From Epiperipatus broadwayi (taxonomy: Eukaryota; Onychophora; Udeonychophora; Euonychophora; Peripatidae), in NCBI GenBank assembly GCA_028023455.1, contig JAQFVV010012536.1, positions 485,501 through 549,500 of the forward strand: a stretch of DNA of 64,000 nt. Reading direction: 5' to 3'. The translations under genes were made by a program, and so were the position numbers. The notes under the pieces are model-generated. The model did not search any database, had not been told where the DNA came from, and saw nothing but the letters and a program-made list of their open reading frames with translations. Positions 24,864 through 37,084 of the stretch are shown in pieces (within the stretch, counting starts at the first letter, position 1; each line of letters begins with the position of its first letter).

Positions 24864-26100
24864 TATATATATATAAATGTATAGAGAAGAAAGTTCAGAC
24901 TATATAGAAAGTGATCTTAAAGATACTTCAAAAAGTGGAATATAGATGGCTTTTATTACAGTATATGCCTGAAAATAAAATGCAATAAAGATAATAAATC
25001 TCACAAGAATAACTTATTTAAATGTAATTAAATTGACACATTTATTTTATAGGTAAAGAATATGAAATGAACTTCTTTTCTTCACACATAAGGAAAGGCA
25101 TAACTTCTTCTTGCAAAGGATGATCAATAGATACATGACTTAAACTTTGTCATGAAAAAAACATGCACTTTTGAAATCTTTCAGAATATAAAATTTTCTG
25201 CAAAACAGGTAAACCAACACCATCACAAAATTCAAACAAATAAGGAATTAGCATGTTCTAAATATATCGACATATTTGTGTTTCACTATTGGTTTTTATA
25301 ATTATGCGAGTGTTAGTGAATGCTGATATTCAGTTCAAATAAGCCTCATGTTTTAGTTTAAGTAGCGTAGAATATAGTTTTGTATATTTATATTGGCTAA
25401 TATTAGAATACATTTTACTCTTTTCTTGTCAGAAATAACTGCTTTCTATATATTTTTATTGTTTTCCAAATTTTGTTTTTATTTTAGTCCTTTTACTGAT
25501 CACCTTTACTAAACACTTTTATTTAACTTATATTGTTTTTCGACTGTTTGGCTTAAATATGGCAACTCAATTTTCACCCACTTCCCAATTTCCAATCTAA
25601 TTGAAACTCCACATACATATGTATTCCCAATGACAACACATTGTTTTAAAATTGAAGACAATTTTAATAAAGAATTAGTAAAAAAATTAAATTATTAGTT
25701 TTATATGCAATGTTGATAACAGAAGTAAATAGTAACACTACTTATAATTTTAAACTGGACGATTCACTGAAAACCGACTTTGGTAATTCAGCATTACATA
25801 TATAAAGATAAAAGGTAAAAAAAATATTAAGAAGTTTTTAAATAAATTTTATTGTTCACGAAAATGAACTACAAAGTAAAAAGAATATTTTTCTTAAACT
25901 TTTTTAGATGAAAGCATGGAACAACTGGGATTTAGAAATAACAATGTTATTAGGATAATTACATTTTATTATCTGATAAATACAATTGCATTGATCTAAG
26001 AATGTGAGGGTTAGTTGCATTTTTATTTAAATAATTTGATTTGTAAATTATCATAGTAGTATCTGCCTGAAGGTTAGTGATGATGTTATATTACATGTTA
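24864..26100. other. No recognised feature
   Basis: AT-rich, non-coding by inspection. Confidence 0.4.
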
Positions 26101-26102
26101 TA

Positions 26103-26655
26103 TGTTGGACTATTTCAATCATATGCCATTAAATGTTGAATGTCTACAAAATTTTAAACTTTATTCAAACTTTTAAAATACAATCAACTGCCAGTAATAA
26201 CACCCAAGTAGATAATCCAGGTGTGTAGATACATAATGATTCAAGTGATATTATTTTTCACCCTTCTTCAGGTGTTTCTGGCCTGACCAATAGAAATATT
26301 AGCATAAGAGATGACCTTACACCTTTAGATTCTTGAATATTGAATTTTAAGATAACACACTGACCAACTGAGCTTTTCTGTCAAAGTTGTCAGAATAGTT
26401 CAGTTGGTTAGAGTGTTATTTTAAAATGCAATAGTCAAGAAAGTAAAGGTTTAAGTTAAACTCCTATGCTAATATTGTCACTGGTCAGACCAGAAACACC
26501 CGAAGAAGTGTGGAGAATAATCACTTGAAACATTATGTATTTACAAACCTTTGCTGTCTATTTGTGTGTTATTGATAATAGTCATGTTTGAAAAGTTTAA
26601 ATAACGTTTAAAATTGTGTAGCCATTCAACATTTAATGATGGATGATGGAAATTA
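26103..26655. mobile_element. SINE-like element, inverted pair
   Basis: GTTGGACTATTTCAATCATA near the left edge is mirrored by ATGATGGATGATGG-type sequence at the right, and CAGGTGTTTCTGGCCTGACC (26271) by GGTCAGACCAGAAACACCCG (26491). The centre holds a tRNA-like part: TTCAGTTGGTTAGAGTG (A-box-like) and GGTTTAAGTTAAACTCC (B-box-like). Related copies: 36225-36440 and 41155-41540. Confidence 0.55.
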
Positions 26656-26744
26656 TCCAACATATTATAACATTATCATAGTAGTGTTTTTATTTTTTTT
26701 TAAGCATAATTGTTCCAGACTTTTATTTGTGAAAGCTGAAGAAA

Positions 26745-26850
26745 AGTGTCTTGCATTGGTGGTCGAGAGGTCAGCGCGACTGCCTTATACTATCAGGCAA
26801 TTGCCCGGGTTGCGGGTTCACGTCCCGGCCGATGCTATGACACTTAAAAA
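26745..26850 (+). repeat. tRNA-like SINE head
   Basis: GGTGGTCGAGAGGTCAGCGC (A box) and GGGTTCACGTCCCGGCCGAT (B box) with a long variable part, ending GATGCTATGACA. It accounts for part of the ORF at 26636-26965. Confidence 0.6.
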
Positions 26851-27280
26851 TACTTTTTACTTTTTAATTTATTTCTATGAATACGATTTCTTTTTATCTT
26901 CGTTATTATTTCCTGCATCAATGATTTATGATTTATTTGTGGATTTCATTTCGCAAAGAAATTGACATCTGCATTTTATAATTGATAAAAATATTTAATT
27001 TAGTGCAAAAATATTTACATCTAGTACGAAGCTTCAGTACTAAATAAATTAAAATATAAAATATTTTACTCCAAATTAACTTCATGATAATTTAATTGTT
27101 ATTAAACGTGTCTGTAAATTACTGGAAAAAAATGTTTAAATTTTGAATAAAAACAATTGTACTTTTAATTCACTCAGTAAAGAAAACATTTCATTTTCTA
27201 AATAAATGCAACCTGAATAAAATTTTGTATCCATTTACTTCTGTTTAAAACCCTATAATCACCTCTCCATATATATATAT
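26851..27280. other. No recognised feature, ends in (TA)n
   Basis: AT-rich sequence running up to the (TA)n that borders the 4.7-kb element. Confidence 0.4.
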
Positions 27281-30200
27281 TGTACCCTTTTGTTTAGGTT
27301 AGAATGGATTATTTCTAATAATTTACTGAACAATTTTAAATTTTAAAGTTAAGTAAGGGATGATGTATGTTGTGTGTTAATAATCCTTGAATAATTTAGT
27401 TAAGGCAAGTAAAATACTTGATGTATAATATCAGGTTGGCATTTGTAAGAAAACAGTTAACTAAAAATCATTATAAGATTGTATGGTTGTGAGAACTGTC
27501 CATAATAAATACTGATTTAATAAGTCTTATAAATAATAATTAGGGTAAATTTTAAAAGTAATGCTTTAAAGTTAATCGAATAGATTTAGTAATAATAATT
27601 GTATTTAATGGCTATATTTTTAAAATTATTTGATTAAAAAATAATAAGGTGGGAGAAAAGTGTATTTTTTTGGTTTATAATATTAAAATAATTATTTTAA
27701 AATTGTGCTATAATAGTGGTTATGTAACATTTTATAGATTAAATTATTCTTTTAGTTCTATTTAAATTATTAGCGCCTTATTTAGTTTTGTAAATCACGT
27801 GACACACACCTGTGTTTGAAAATAGAATAATATTATCTGTTATAAATGTTAAATTGGATTTTAAATGTGAATATAATAAATAAAATCAGATTTATGTTTT
27901 TTTGTTGAAAATAAATACATTAAGTTCAAAATAAAGGTAGAAATGGTAATAAATATTGAAATGTGATTTTTAAAAATTATTTTAGAGTCTTTAGTAAGTG
28001 AAAATAAAATGTGAAAATTAAGTAAGAATTGAATAATATAATAAAAAATAAATATTTAGTAAATTATTATTAACTTTAACTTTAAACCAATGTTCGTGGT
28101 CCCAGATAATTTGAGGCCAGGATTGTTTAACGGACCAATCAAAATTGGAATCAGCTGGAGTATTTAAAAGCGGGTTAAATTTTGGCAGATGATTATTGAG
28201 CTGTTATCTCATTCTACTGACATGCTATTATAACATCGTTAGTATTTTGACAATTTTGGTAAAGTATTTAGTAGTGTAATAATCCATTTTATTTAGCTTC
28301 AATTTTTATAAAAATACAGCAGTTTATTATTACAAGATCGTGATATGGAGGAAGAGGGCTAAAACTTAAATAATTCCTTACTTAGCTGATTTGTTTTCAT
28401 TCAATTTGTCATCAACTTAAACATGAAGAAGTCATCACTAAATATAAAAAAATTAATGGAAGTATTCACATATTATTATCATATAAAGTATATAATTTTG
28501 CCTATGTTGATAAGTCATATTGATTTATGACTAAATTTCATAAAAAGAACGTCACAGAAAATATATATCTATATAAAAATGTTCATTAAAAGATATAAAG
28601 TTAAATGAGATAATATATTTTATGAAGAAAATTTATTTAAAATACAATGGAAAATACTTTTAATGAAAAAAAAAAAACTTTTAAATATGACCGAACAATT
28701 ATTTTAGAACGTGGAGATATTTCTTTTCTGAAGAAATATTGGAAATATTTTAAAATTGAATTTTTCCTAGAAAATATAAGATCATTTGTGAGTATGTGAC
28801 TTATATCCTATTTTAAAAAATATTACAAGTTAGTCATTAAGGTATGCGGGTCATACAAAAGTTTATTTAAATTATTTGGGAAAATAATTTAAGTTATTTG
28901 AAAATATTGGGAGAAGTATTGGTTGTATCAGAAGATATTAAACCTCAGTAAATATGGAAAAATTACAAGAATTTGGAAAATTATCTTGACGAAGAGTATT
29001 TAAAATTAGATATTTACCGAACAATACATGTTTAACTATTTAAAGTTTTGGAGATAAAAAAATATTAATTATATTAGTGTAAGTCTTATAGAATAAAAAT
29101 AAACGTACCGTATTTAACTTGAACTGTCAGTTTGGATTATATATTACAATGTTAAGAACTGGAGCATGTGTGATTATTGATGTCAAAAGTGTGTATTAAT
29201 GTTTTTTTTACCAGGAGAAAAGATACTTCCTGTAATGAACTTATTATCAAGAAAAGAACATTTCATCGTAAGAAATTCTAATAAAGTTATTGTAAATATG
29301 GTTTTAAAATTAATAATTTTTTTACTAACAAAATTATGGTAATATTTATTCATAGTATAAATATAGTGTAGAAACAGAAAACATTAAATTATTTACTAAC
29401 TTAGTAATTAAATTTTATTGTAAAAAAAAAACTTAGTATATTTTAAAGTGTGATAATGTGGAATAAATGATAATAAAATGTCTATTTAGATCGTAATCCA
29501 GAAGACATCACTAAGTAATTGCCAACAGAAATTACTTATGGTAATAATGTAAATTATTAATAGTTTTAAAATGTGTTTGTTATTTTGTATGGATGGATGC
29601 ATATATAAAACACACACCTACACATAATTTATCATTTGTTTAGTTATTTAAGAATATGCATAATTTTAATGATATCGTAAAGATATTTAAACATAAAAGA
29701 AATATAAGTATATGATTCTATTAAAACTGAATTGGATGTTTTGTTGAATAATTTAAAGTGTTAAAAATATGAGACTGATTCTGATTGTTTATGCTAAAGT
29801 TTGAGAACTATTAAAGAATGAAATAATCTAGTCTTATTAGTTAGTTAGACTGTTATTCTAAAAATGAATTTATTTGTTATTATAGAAATGAGAAGATGAA
29901 TTTAGCGATGTAAATTGGTGAATTTTAAATGCTAATATCTTAGTATTAGGTTATATAAGACCAGGATAATATTGTATGTAGGGTTTATTTATATGGGAAG
30001 AAGAATATACTATATTGATGTTTATACAAGTATAGATAACATAGCCCTATATCTGGTATATATTCATGGCAGTGTTTATTTTTCTATGTGTTAAAGTTTA
30101 ATGTGCCATAGTGCTGAATGAATAGCCTGGACATTATCTTTGGTAGTAGAAGTTATTAAACAAATAAGTTATACCTTATTTCATGTACACTGTACCCATG

Positions 30201-31966
30201 ATGGTTAGTTGATAAAGGTGTTAATTGAAGTTATAGTTTATCCCATATGCCTACTAGTTTTGTGTGTTATTGAAATTTATTGGATTACATTGTAAAAGAT
30301 GGTTGTTTTAAAATTGGAAATAATAAATAGGTTTGGAAATAAAGAATTGTTAAATTGGATAAGATAAGTTATGTTGCTTAGAATATAATAAGTGTAAAAA
30401 AATTATAAGAACATAAATTCATCAGTGAAAGAATCATAAAACTTTTATATTTAAATATATATATATATTTTATACATAAATAGTTGATAATTTAAAAGGA
30501 TTTATAGTAATATTACTTAATTATTAAGAATTTTCTTTAAAAAGACAAACTTATAATGCATATTTTTATTTATGATTAAAGGTAATAAACTGAATCATGT
30601 TTAATGAATGCAAGTAGTCATAAATTTTACAAAAATAATTTTATAACAACACACTAAGACATACATGATATTTAAAGTTTAAAGTAATAATTAATAAGTA
30701 GCTTAGTTTGATGGTATGCTATGAATTAAGGTTGTTCACATAAATATTATTGAAGAATGACTATACAGAATAATAAATGATTTTTTTAAACTAAATAACA
30801 TGAATAAATTCATAGTAAAAGTATTACCTTATATGTTTGAAAACCTATAAATTAATAATTCTAATAACTGTAATAAAAAAAATTATAATGATATTTTAAA
30901 AATAAATATTTTTTAAGAAAATGTTCTGTATCTTATATTTTAAGTCATTTGATTTGTATTGGAGAAATACCTGAATATGAATAAATAGAATTCTATTAGA
31001 ATGTAAATAATGTAAATAATTTTATTGTCAAGTTTGTTAATAAAATTGTTAAACTTGTTTTATAAGTCTTGGTGTTGACTCAATTTCTTCACATCACAAT
31101 TACATAATCACAGATAATTATAATTAAGACATAATATTTGCACATCATAAATAAAAATTTTATTTAAGAGTTATACTATTTTATTGATATATTTTATTTA
31201 AGAAGTTTTACTTATGGTATTATTATGATGGTCATGGAATAATTACCAAAGATTTACATTAAATTATCTTAGTAATGATTGCCACATATTCTCAGATTAT
31301 AATATCATACTAAATATATGTATCTAAGATGCCATATGGATAATAGAGAATTATATTACATTTTTATCATAAGATATACAAGAATAACATTATAAATAGA
31401 AAGATAGGGAGAGTGAATTATAGATTAAAGATTAGTATTACTATTTGTTATTATTAGTATTATTAAATTGTAATTAGGAATGATATTAAATCCCTTATCA
31501 TACTTGATTGCAAAAGTTATAATTAATTTATCATTATTTTAAGAGAACCCGAGATAATTTGAGTTAAATTAGTTTTAAGAAAGATATTTAAATTAATTTG
31601 TTAAAAGTAATTTACTTAATTAGTTTTGATTAAAGACGTAAGAGTACTATAAATGTAGTATTTAAGTAATAGGAATAAGGATAGTATTCTTATGCCATTA
31701 AGGTGATATCCAGTGGGAGATTGTCTTAATGTATTCGCTCTACCACTTGTAAACTCACTTCATAGTCTCATGATTTGATTAGATATTCATTTGTTTCATT
31801 TTATAAAACAGAACTTTATTATTATTTATTAATTAAACTAATTTAATCATTGATATTCTTAAAAAATATAATTATTGTTAATTTAAATACATTTAGATAA
31901 ACATAGTTATTTATCTGAGCGAGATCAAGTGATTATAATTATATATTTCCTGGAGGTGAGGGTACA
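27281..31966 (+). mobile_element. 4.7-kb non-coding element with LTR-like ends, bounded by (TA)n
   Basis: It starts TGTACCCTTTTG directly after TATATATAT (27271-27280) and ends GGTGAGGGTACA directly before (TA)n (31967-31989). The first eight bases TGTACCCT are the exact inverse of the last eight. Length is 4686 bp. No ORF of 60 codons exists in either strand across it. It has CCAAT boxes (28086-28090 and 28135-28139) and a TATA-like TATTTAAAAG (28161-28170). TG...CA ends, a promoter and the same target context as the TGTAAC family suggest a very long solo LTR; a large non-autonomous element is the alternative. No second copy lies in the window. Confidence 0.55.
28086..28170 (+). promoter_or_regulatory. 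Promoter-like CCAAT and TATA-like boxes in the 4.7-kb element
   Basis: CCAATG at 28086, CCAATC at 28135 and TATTTAAAAG at 28161 sit in a locally GC-richer patch. The CCAAT-to-TATA distance of about 75 bp resembles that in the TGTAAC elements (80-90 bp). Confidence 0.35.
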
Positions 31967-31989
31967 ATATATATATATATATATATATA

Positions 31990-32045
31990 CACACTTGTTC
32001 CAACGTTTCAACTATTTTTAATTTATAGTCATGATCAACATTCTT
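31990..32045 (-). mobile_element. PLE-type terminal fragment with decayed hammerhead-like motif
   Basis: Minus strand: TTGATCA, then GACTAT pairing with ATAGTT, then GAAACGTTGGAACA. The GAAAC and stem II are kept but the CUGANGA box is mutated. It lies just outside the (TA)n edge of the 4.7-kb element. Confidence 0.35.
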
Positions 32046-32640
32046 TATGCTTACACAAGCTGTTTACACACAGACAAAACTCTCCATCACCACTCAATGA
32101 AGCCAGAGTAATCATCGAATGCAGGAAGGTTTGTGGATAAGCCTACTCATACAATATTTCCAGACTAGTTTCTATCTTGTGGCTTTCACCAGTGAGAAGC
32201 CTTGTATCTGTGAGCACTGCACCTAGATCTTAGGATCTAATGCAAACCTCCAGGAGCTACCTTTTACATTATTAGTTAACTATAAAGCTTTGAATCCAAA
32301 ATAAAAACACAATAATATTTTCAAGCTAAGCTCATCAGCTTGTATAGTCATATATATCTGAATTCAGTCCAGCATCCATACTTTTTGGTGTCTTTGGTTC
32401 TTTAATAACCACAGTCACCATAAATATAACTCAGACCAACATCAATGCTTTCTGTTGTCTTAGGTTCTTTAATAACCACAGTCATTATAATCCTATTGGG
32501 CATGATTGGTATTAAACCATCAAGCATCGCATGATCACAATTCTTTATGCTTACACAATCTGTTACACACAGGCAAAAATCTCCATATTTATGCACAAAC
32601 TTTAATGCATCCATTGATTATTCTGACTTGCACTGAGTTG
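32046..32640. mobile_element. Dispersed repeat family A
   Basis: Shares CAAAACTCTCCAT, CCAGACTAGTTTCT, CACCTAGATCTTAGGATCTA, TTTTTGGTGTCTTTGGTTCT and TTAAACCATCAAGCATC with copies at 40489-41060, 41740-42000, 43860-44345 and 58330-58915. A decayed hammerhead-like motif lies at 32168-32192 on the minus strand. The ORF at 32402-32614 is repeat sequence. Confidence 0.6.
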
Positions 32641-33190
32641 CACTACTAAATGGTGAATTTTCCAGTAAGTTTTCAATAGTGTGACTAAATTCTCCACTAT
32701 TCATTCTTTCACAGTCATATGGAATTTCATAGATGTGATTTTGTTTTTCAACAATTCAAGTTTAGATTTTGTAAAAATTATGATACCTTGTAGAATGCTT
32801 TGGAAAGCTATTCTGATATTATATTGATTTGTGATTTTATTTAGTTGTCTACTATCTCATTATGTGTAAATATATTACAGTATATATAACTGTTTTTTCT
32901 TTTGATGTTTCTTTTTGTTGTCTATTTACTGGTTTCTTAATGACAAATGATGGATAATCTTTACTTTTGTCAAATCACTGCTTTCCCAACAAACTTCCTT
33001 TGATCTGCTTAGTATAATTCCATGTTTATATTTCTATCACAATTGAATATGTATGCTAAGTATTTTTCTCTTTGTGTGGATTTTATGTAAACTATTTAGC
33101 ACAGGTTTGTCCATTAGGAAATTTAAGTGCCAATTTTTGTTCTTGTTCTGATTCTATTGTGAAATTAATTAAAGGAGATATGTTACTGAT
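32640..33190 (-). pseudogene. Penelope-like element remnant (RT thumb to GIY-YIG start)
   Basis: Minus-strand reading in shifting frames gives FTIESEQEQKLALKF (after the RT catalytic motif in PLEs), a region equivalent to KYLGYT..N of the plus copy, NIRIAFQSILQG and KSKLELLKNKI, then HIYEIPYDCERM where GIY-YIG endonuclease domains begin. The plus-strand copy at 33560-36070 has NIRSAFQSYATL and KPKLEMLKN at the corresponding place, so both come from one PLE family. Stops and frameshifts throughout. This copy lacks the RT core. Confidence 0.5.
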
Positions 33191-33249
33191 GTGTCCAGAA
33201 TTTTTGTAATTGTATTTTATTATGTGGCCATACAACAAAGACATCTTCA

Positions 33250-33252
<3 letters not shown>

Positions 33253-33281
<29 letters not shown>

Positions 33282-33526
33282 TGCTTATAACAGTTCTTTT
33301 ATATACACTTCAATGCAAACAAATTTTCTTAAAAACTTCATTTTCCTTACAGTTTTGGCTGTCCAGCAGTCTTCGTCAGAGCTCTATGCTTTTCTGCTTT
33401 AATTAAGCTCTGATGAAGACTGCTGGACAGTCAAAACTGTAAGGAAAATAAAGAAGTTTTGAAGAAAATTTGTTTGCGTTGAAGTGTATATGAAAGAACT
33501 GTTATAAGCAATATATATATATATAT
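33253..33526. mobile_element. Foldback between two divergent PLE remnants, bounded by (TA)n
   Basis: The left arm TTGCTTATAACAGTTCTTTT (from 33281) is mirrored by AAAGAACTGTTATAAGCAA (to 33511). Each arm of about 105 bp includes a hammerhead-like core, CTGACGA on the minus strand (33352-33379) and CTGATGA on the plus strand (33410-33437). TA repeats flank both sides. The ORF at 33191-33406 is palindrome sequence. Confidence 0.65.
33410..33437 (+). ncRNA. Hammerhead-ribozyme-like core
   Basis: CTGATGA, A, GACTG, loop CTGGA, CAGTC, AAAAC. Stem II is perfect (5 bp) but G of the GAAA box is A, predicted to harm activity. The mirror copy on the minus strand (33352-33379) has CTGACGA and one stem II mismatch. 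Confidence 0.4.
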
Positions 33527-33559
33527 GAATATATGAAGATATGCAAAAAATGTGAAAGA

Positions 33560-36070
33560 GAAGAATAAGAGAATATATGCTATCTTCAACATATTGAAAC
33601 CATTCTTTAGGAGGATATAAAGTAGTATTTATGGCTGTGGTTTAAAGTTCTTCCATATAAATATTGATAATCAGGGATGACAATGGTGTGCCTATAAGTA
33701 TCCATTGATTTTGATGAAAGAATTCCATGTTGTATTGAATTATGTTGCTGTTACGCAGACTATTAATAGTTTCATTATACTCTCAATATGAGTAATTGTT
33801 CTGGATTGCGCACTATCATTGTCATTCAATCTCTTCTTTACAATAAACAATTATTCATCACAGGATTATCCTCTGTCATTCCTAATTAGAAAAATTTACA
33901 AGAAATAATTTAAAATTACTGCCATAAATATATCTCCAGATCCCTGTAAATTTTGGCTTCACTATGTTGATGATACCTTTATTGCATGGTCACATGGTGA
34001 AGTACTATTAGAAACATTCTGAATGCATATTGATAACATATCCACTCAGTTAATTTTACAATAGAATCAGAACAAAAATTAATATTATTAGATTAAAAAT
34101 TTATCGATAAAGCTTTAAGTGCTTTTAGAAGATTCTTTGTTTTAGTTTATAATTACAATCTTATGCAGTTAAGTCATGTAATGTATGACTTGATTTTATT
34201 TACTATTATAGTTTTGCTTTTAAGTATTAAACAAGGTTATAGTGCTAAGGCTATTACTCAGTCCCATATAGCTATTTAAGTTAGATAGCTGAATTTGAAG
34301 ATATATAGGTGTCTGAAAATTGTAGATTTTTTTACTTAATAGTTAATATATAGGCTATATGAGCACAGACTTTCACATGACCCACCACTCTCCACTCTAT
34401 CTTATAACACTGATACACTTGAACACATATATGTTGAAAAGATAAATAACCACCAATATACGTATTTAGCTAAACCTCATACTTTAATGGACAGGCTTCA
34501 ATTTACTCCACACTTCAACTCTTCAACCATCTATCCAATTGAAAATCTGATGATGGAATGCTCAAAGGCCACCCTGAGGCTGAGATTCTTCTCACATCCG
34601 TGTTGACCTAAAGTCAATCTGACCCCTAATATACAGGACATAATCTATTTAATACATATAGAAGGTATGGACAGACATCTCTACTATGTAATAACTGAAA
34701 CACACAGGCTAATTATATACCTGTGTCTATATATGTAATATATAGGGTATATGAGCACAGACTTTCACACAACCCACTACTCTCCACACTATCTCATAAC
34801 ACTGATACACTTGAACACATATATGTTAAAACACATATATGAGGTTCGACTATCTTAATATATATCTGAGCACTTATAGCATGTATATGTGAAGATGATA
34901 ATCTGGACCAACTGATGATTGCTGGTTTATCATGAAATACATATATTGGTGATTATTTATCCTTTCAACATATATGTGTTCAAGTATATCAGCGTTATGA
35001 GATAGTGTGGGGAGTGGTGGGTCATGTGAATGTCTGTGCTCATATAACCTATATATTACATATATAGACACAGGTATATAATTAGCCTGTGTTTCAATTA
35101 TTAATAGTTAAGTATCAGATAAGTGCTGGCTTTGAACTGGTATTTTGGATCTAGTGTCTGAAATATCCTAGTGCCTCACTGAGGATAGCCAACAGCTTGA
35201 AACTGGTTTGGGAATCGGGATAGTTTCTAGATAGATATTTTAAATGCTTTCTCTTGTGGCACTTATCGATAAAGCTTGTTAGAGCTTATAGCATGCTCTT
35301 TATTTTAGTTTATAATTACAAGCTTATCAAGTTAAGTCACATGATGTAAGACTTGATTTTATTTACAATTATAGTATTATTAGATGTTCTTGTTCAAGAC
35401 TTCCTCATGGTAAAATCAAATCTAAATAGTTTACAGGTCTTTCCCTACAAATACACACACAGAGAGAGAAAAATACTTAGGATACACATGTACTCATAAC
35501 AGAAACACAAACATGAAATTATATTATCACTACAAAAGAAAGCAAAAGAAGTTTGTCCAGAAACAGTTATTTGTCGTAAGAAAAAATCTAAACATAACAT
35601 GGTTTTCCATCAGCTTTTGTTATGAAAACCTTAAATAAACATAAAAAAAAAAAATCAGAAAAAATAAATAAATATAGATACAATGACGTGACTATACATA
35701 CTAGAGATAGCAAACAAACTAAAGATAACATCAGATCTGCTTTTCAAAGCTATGCCACACTATGAGACATTCCTAACCTCTACAAAACCTAAACTTGAGA
35801 TGCTGAAAAACCAAAAATGCATCTAGTGAAATATTATGTAATAGTGTAAGAATCTATATTGATGAACTCCTATGAAATGCATGATTAAAAGAACACAAAC
35901 TAACGATTAGAAATATAAAACAGACAGTATATAATGTAAAAACCATGAATGTGTCAATGAACATATACCCAACTGGAAAAAGATAAAACTAATGGACAGA
36001 GAGGAAAAGGCACAAAGAAGAAATTAAAAAAAAAACTGCTCACATGAGAATGATACACAACCCTATAATT
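33560..36070 (+). pseudogene. Penelope-like element remnant with YVDD reverse transcriptase motif, interrupted
   Basis: KFWLHYVDDTFIAWSHGE (from 33948) is RT motif C with the YxDD catalytic pair, followed by FTIESEQKL in another frame (about 34050-34085); PLE-type RTs match best. After an insertion-rich gap (34090-35390, family B copies and a duplicated 130-bp segment) it resumes at about 35400 with REKYLGYTCTHNRNTNMKL (RT thumb region), NIRSAFQSYATL (35728), KPKLEMLKN and NEHIPNWKKIKLMDREEK (about 35955-36010), typical after the GIY-YIG endonuclease. Stops (for example after LLETF) and frameshifts make it inactive. It is divergently arranged with the minus copy at 32640-33190. Confidence 0.6.
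34110..35400. mobile_element. Family B repeats nested in the PLE, flanked by a direct duplicate
   Basis: Family B copies occupy 34355-34625 (plus), 34740-34830 (plus) and 34830-35090 (minus). A segment with ATCGATAAAGCTT, TTTTAGTTTATAATTACAA and GACTTGATTTTATTTAC occurs at 34104-34212 and again at about 35266-35372 in the same orientation, bracketing them. A hammerhead-like CTGAGGATAGC...GCTTGAAAC lies near 35178-35203. Confidence 0.5.
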
Positions 36071-36224
36071 TAATCTAGTGTGATGAATTATAATGTTTGA
36101 AAACCATTTATTAATCTTTCTTTTAAAAAAGAAGTGAAGAAATTAGGAGGGCCCTCATAGATAAGTATATGAAATTTTTATCGACTGATACCCTTGAAAA
36201 TAAAAATAATCTAATTAATTAAAG

Positions 36225-36440
36225 ATTTGCCTTAAATTCAGTATTTAAGAAACTTAAGGTCCCAGATTTCACTCCCATGCTAATACTGTTATTGGGCAGG
36301 CCAGCAACACCGGGAAAAGGAAGTGGATTAATACCATTCGTAATACTGTGTTATATATTAACCTATATTCTGTGTTATTACTAATAGCTAAATGTATTTA
36401 AAAATTTAAATAAAATGATGACGGATGTAGTAATTAAATA
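36225..36440 (+). mobile_element. SINE-like element fragment
   Basis: CCCATGCTAATACTG, GGCAGGCCAGCAACACC and GTTATTACTAATAGC correspond to the 26103 and 41155 copies. Confidence 0.45.
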
Positions 36441-36599
36441 ATTTACAATACCAACATCAAATGTTATCAGATAAATATTTTGCATCATTGAAGACTACTT
36501 AAACAATTTAATATGCATGGCAAATGAGTATTATTTCTATAGAATTAATAATTGCTTTGTGTTTCAGCTAGACTTTAGTAAAGCAATAATGATTTGCCA

Positions 36600-36712
36600 A
36601 GCGTTGTTAGCCGAGAAGTTAGCGCAGCCGCTTTGCAAACAAGCAGTTGGTTGCAGACGTTTGTTGCGGGTTCGCCTCCCGGCCGATGCTATGACATATG
36701 AAAAAAAAAAAA
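36600..36712 (+). repeat. tRNA-like SINE head with A tail
   Basis: GTTAGCCGAGAAGTTAGCGC (A box), GGGTTCGCCTCCCGGCCGAT (B box), CTATGACA, then an A-run. It explains the ORF at 36517-36729. Confidence 0.6.
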
Positions 36713-37084
36713 GCAATAATGATTTGTAAACAGATTATGATTTAAAAAATTTAATAGAACAAAAATCTCTTTTTGTAAACAAGAAATAATGCTAAATATA
36801 TAAATTGAATAGTCGATTATTCTTAACTGAAAAGTCTATTAATACAATGTCTAGAATTAACAATTATCTTTCAAAAGAAAATTTTATTCACAAACCATAA
36901 GAATCATTTACAAAAGGAAGGACAATTACATATTGATCTCAAATGAGACCAGTCAACACAATCAGAGGTTACACTTGTGTATATATATATATAAACAAAA
37001 AGCAATTAATTTCATGTCAATTACATTAAGACTTTATATTCTTTTCATCATTGGTACTACATTTTATTTTAGATTTATTAGGGC
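36713..37084. other. No recognised feature
   Basis: AT-rich, with a short (TA)n near 36980; AATAAA-like signals for the minus-strand ORF at 37085 fall near 37040-37080. Confidence 0.4.

Noticed and set aside
26745-26850. tRNA gene (also 4444, 9535 and 36600)
   Set aside because: The long variable region, diverged stems, shared GATGCTATGACA end and A tails fit a SINE family better than functional tRNAs.
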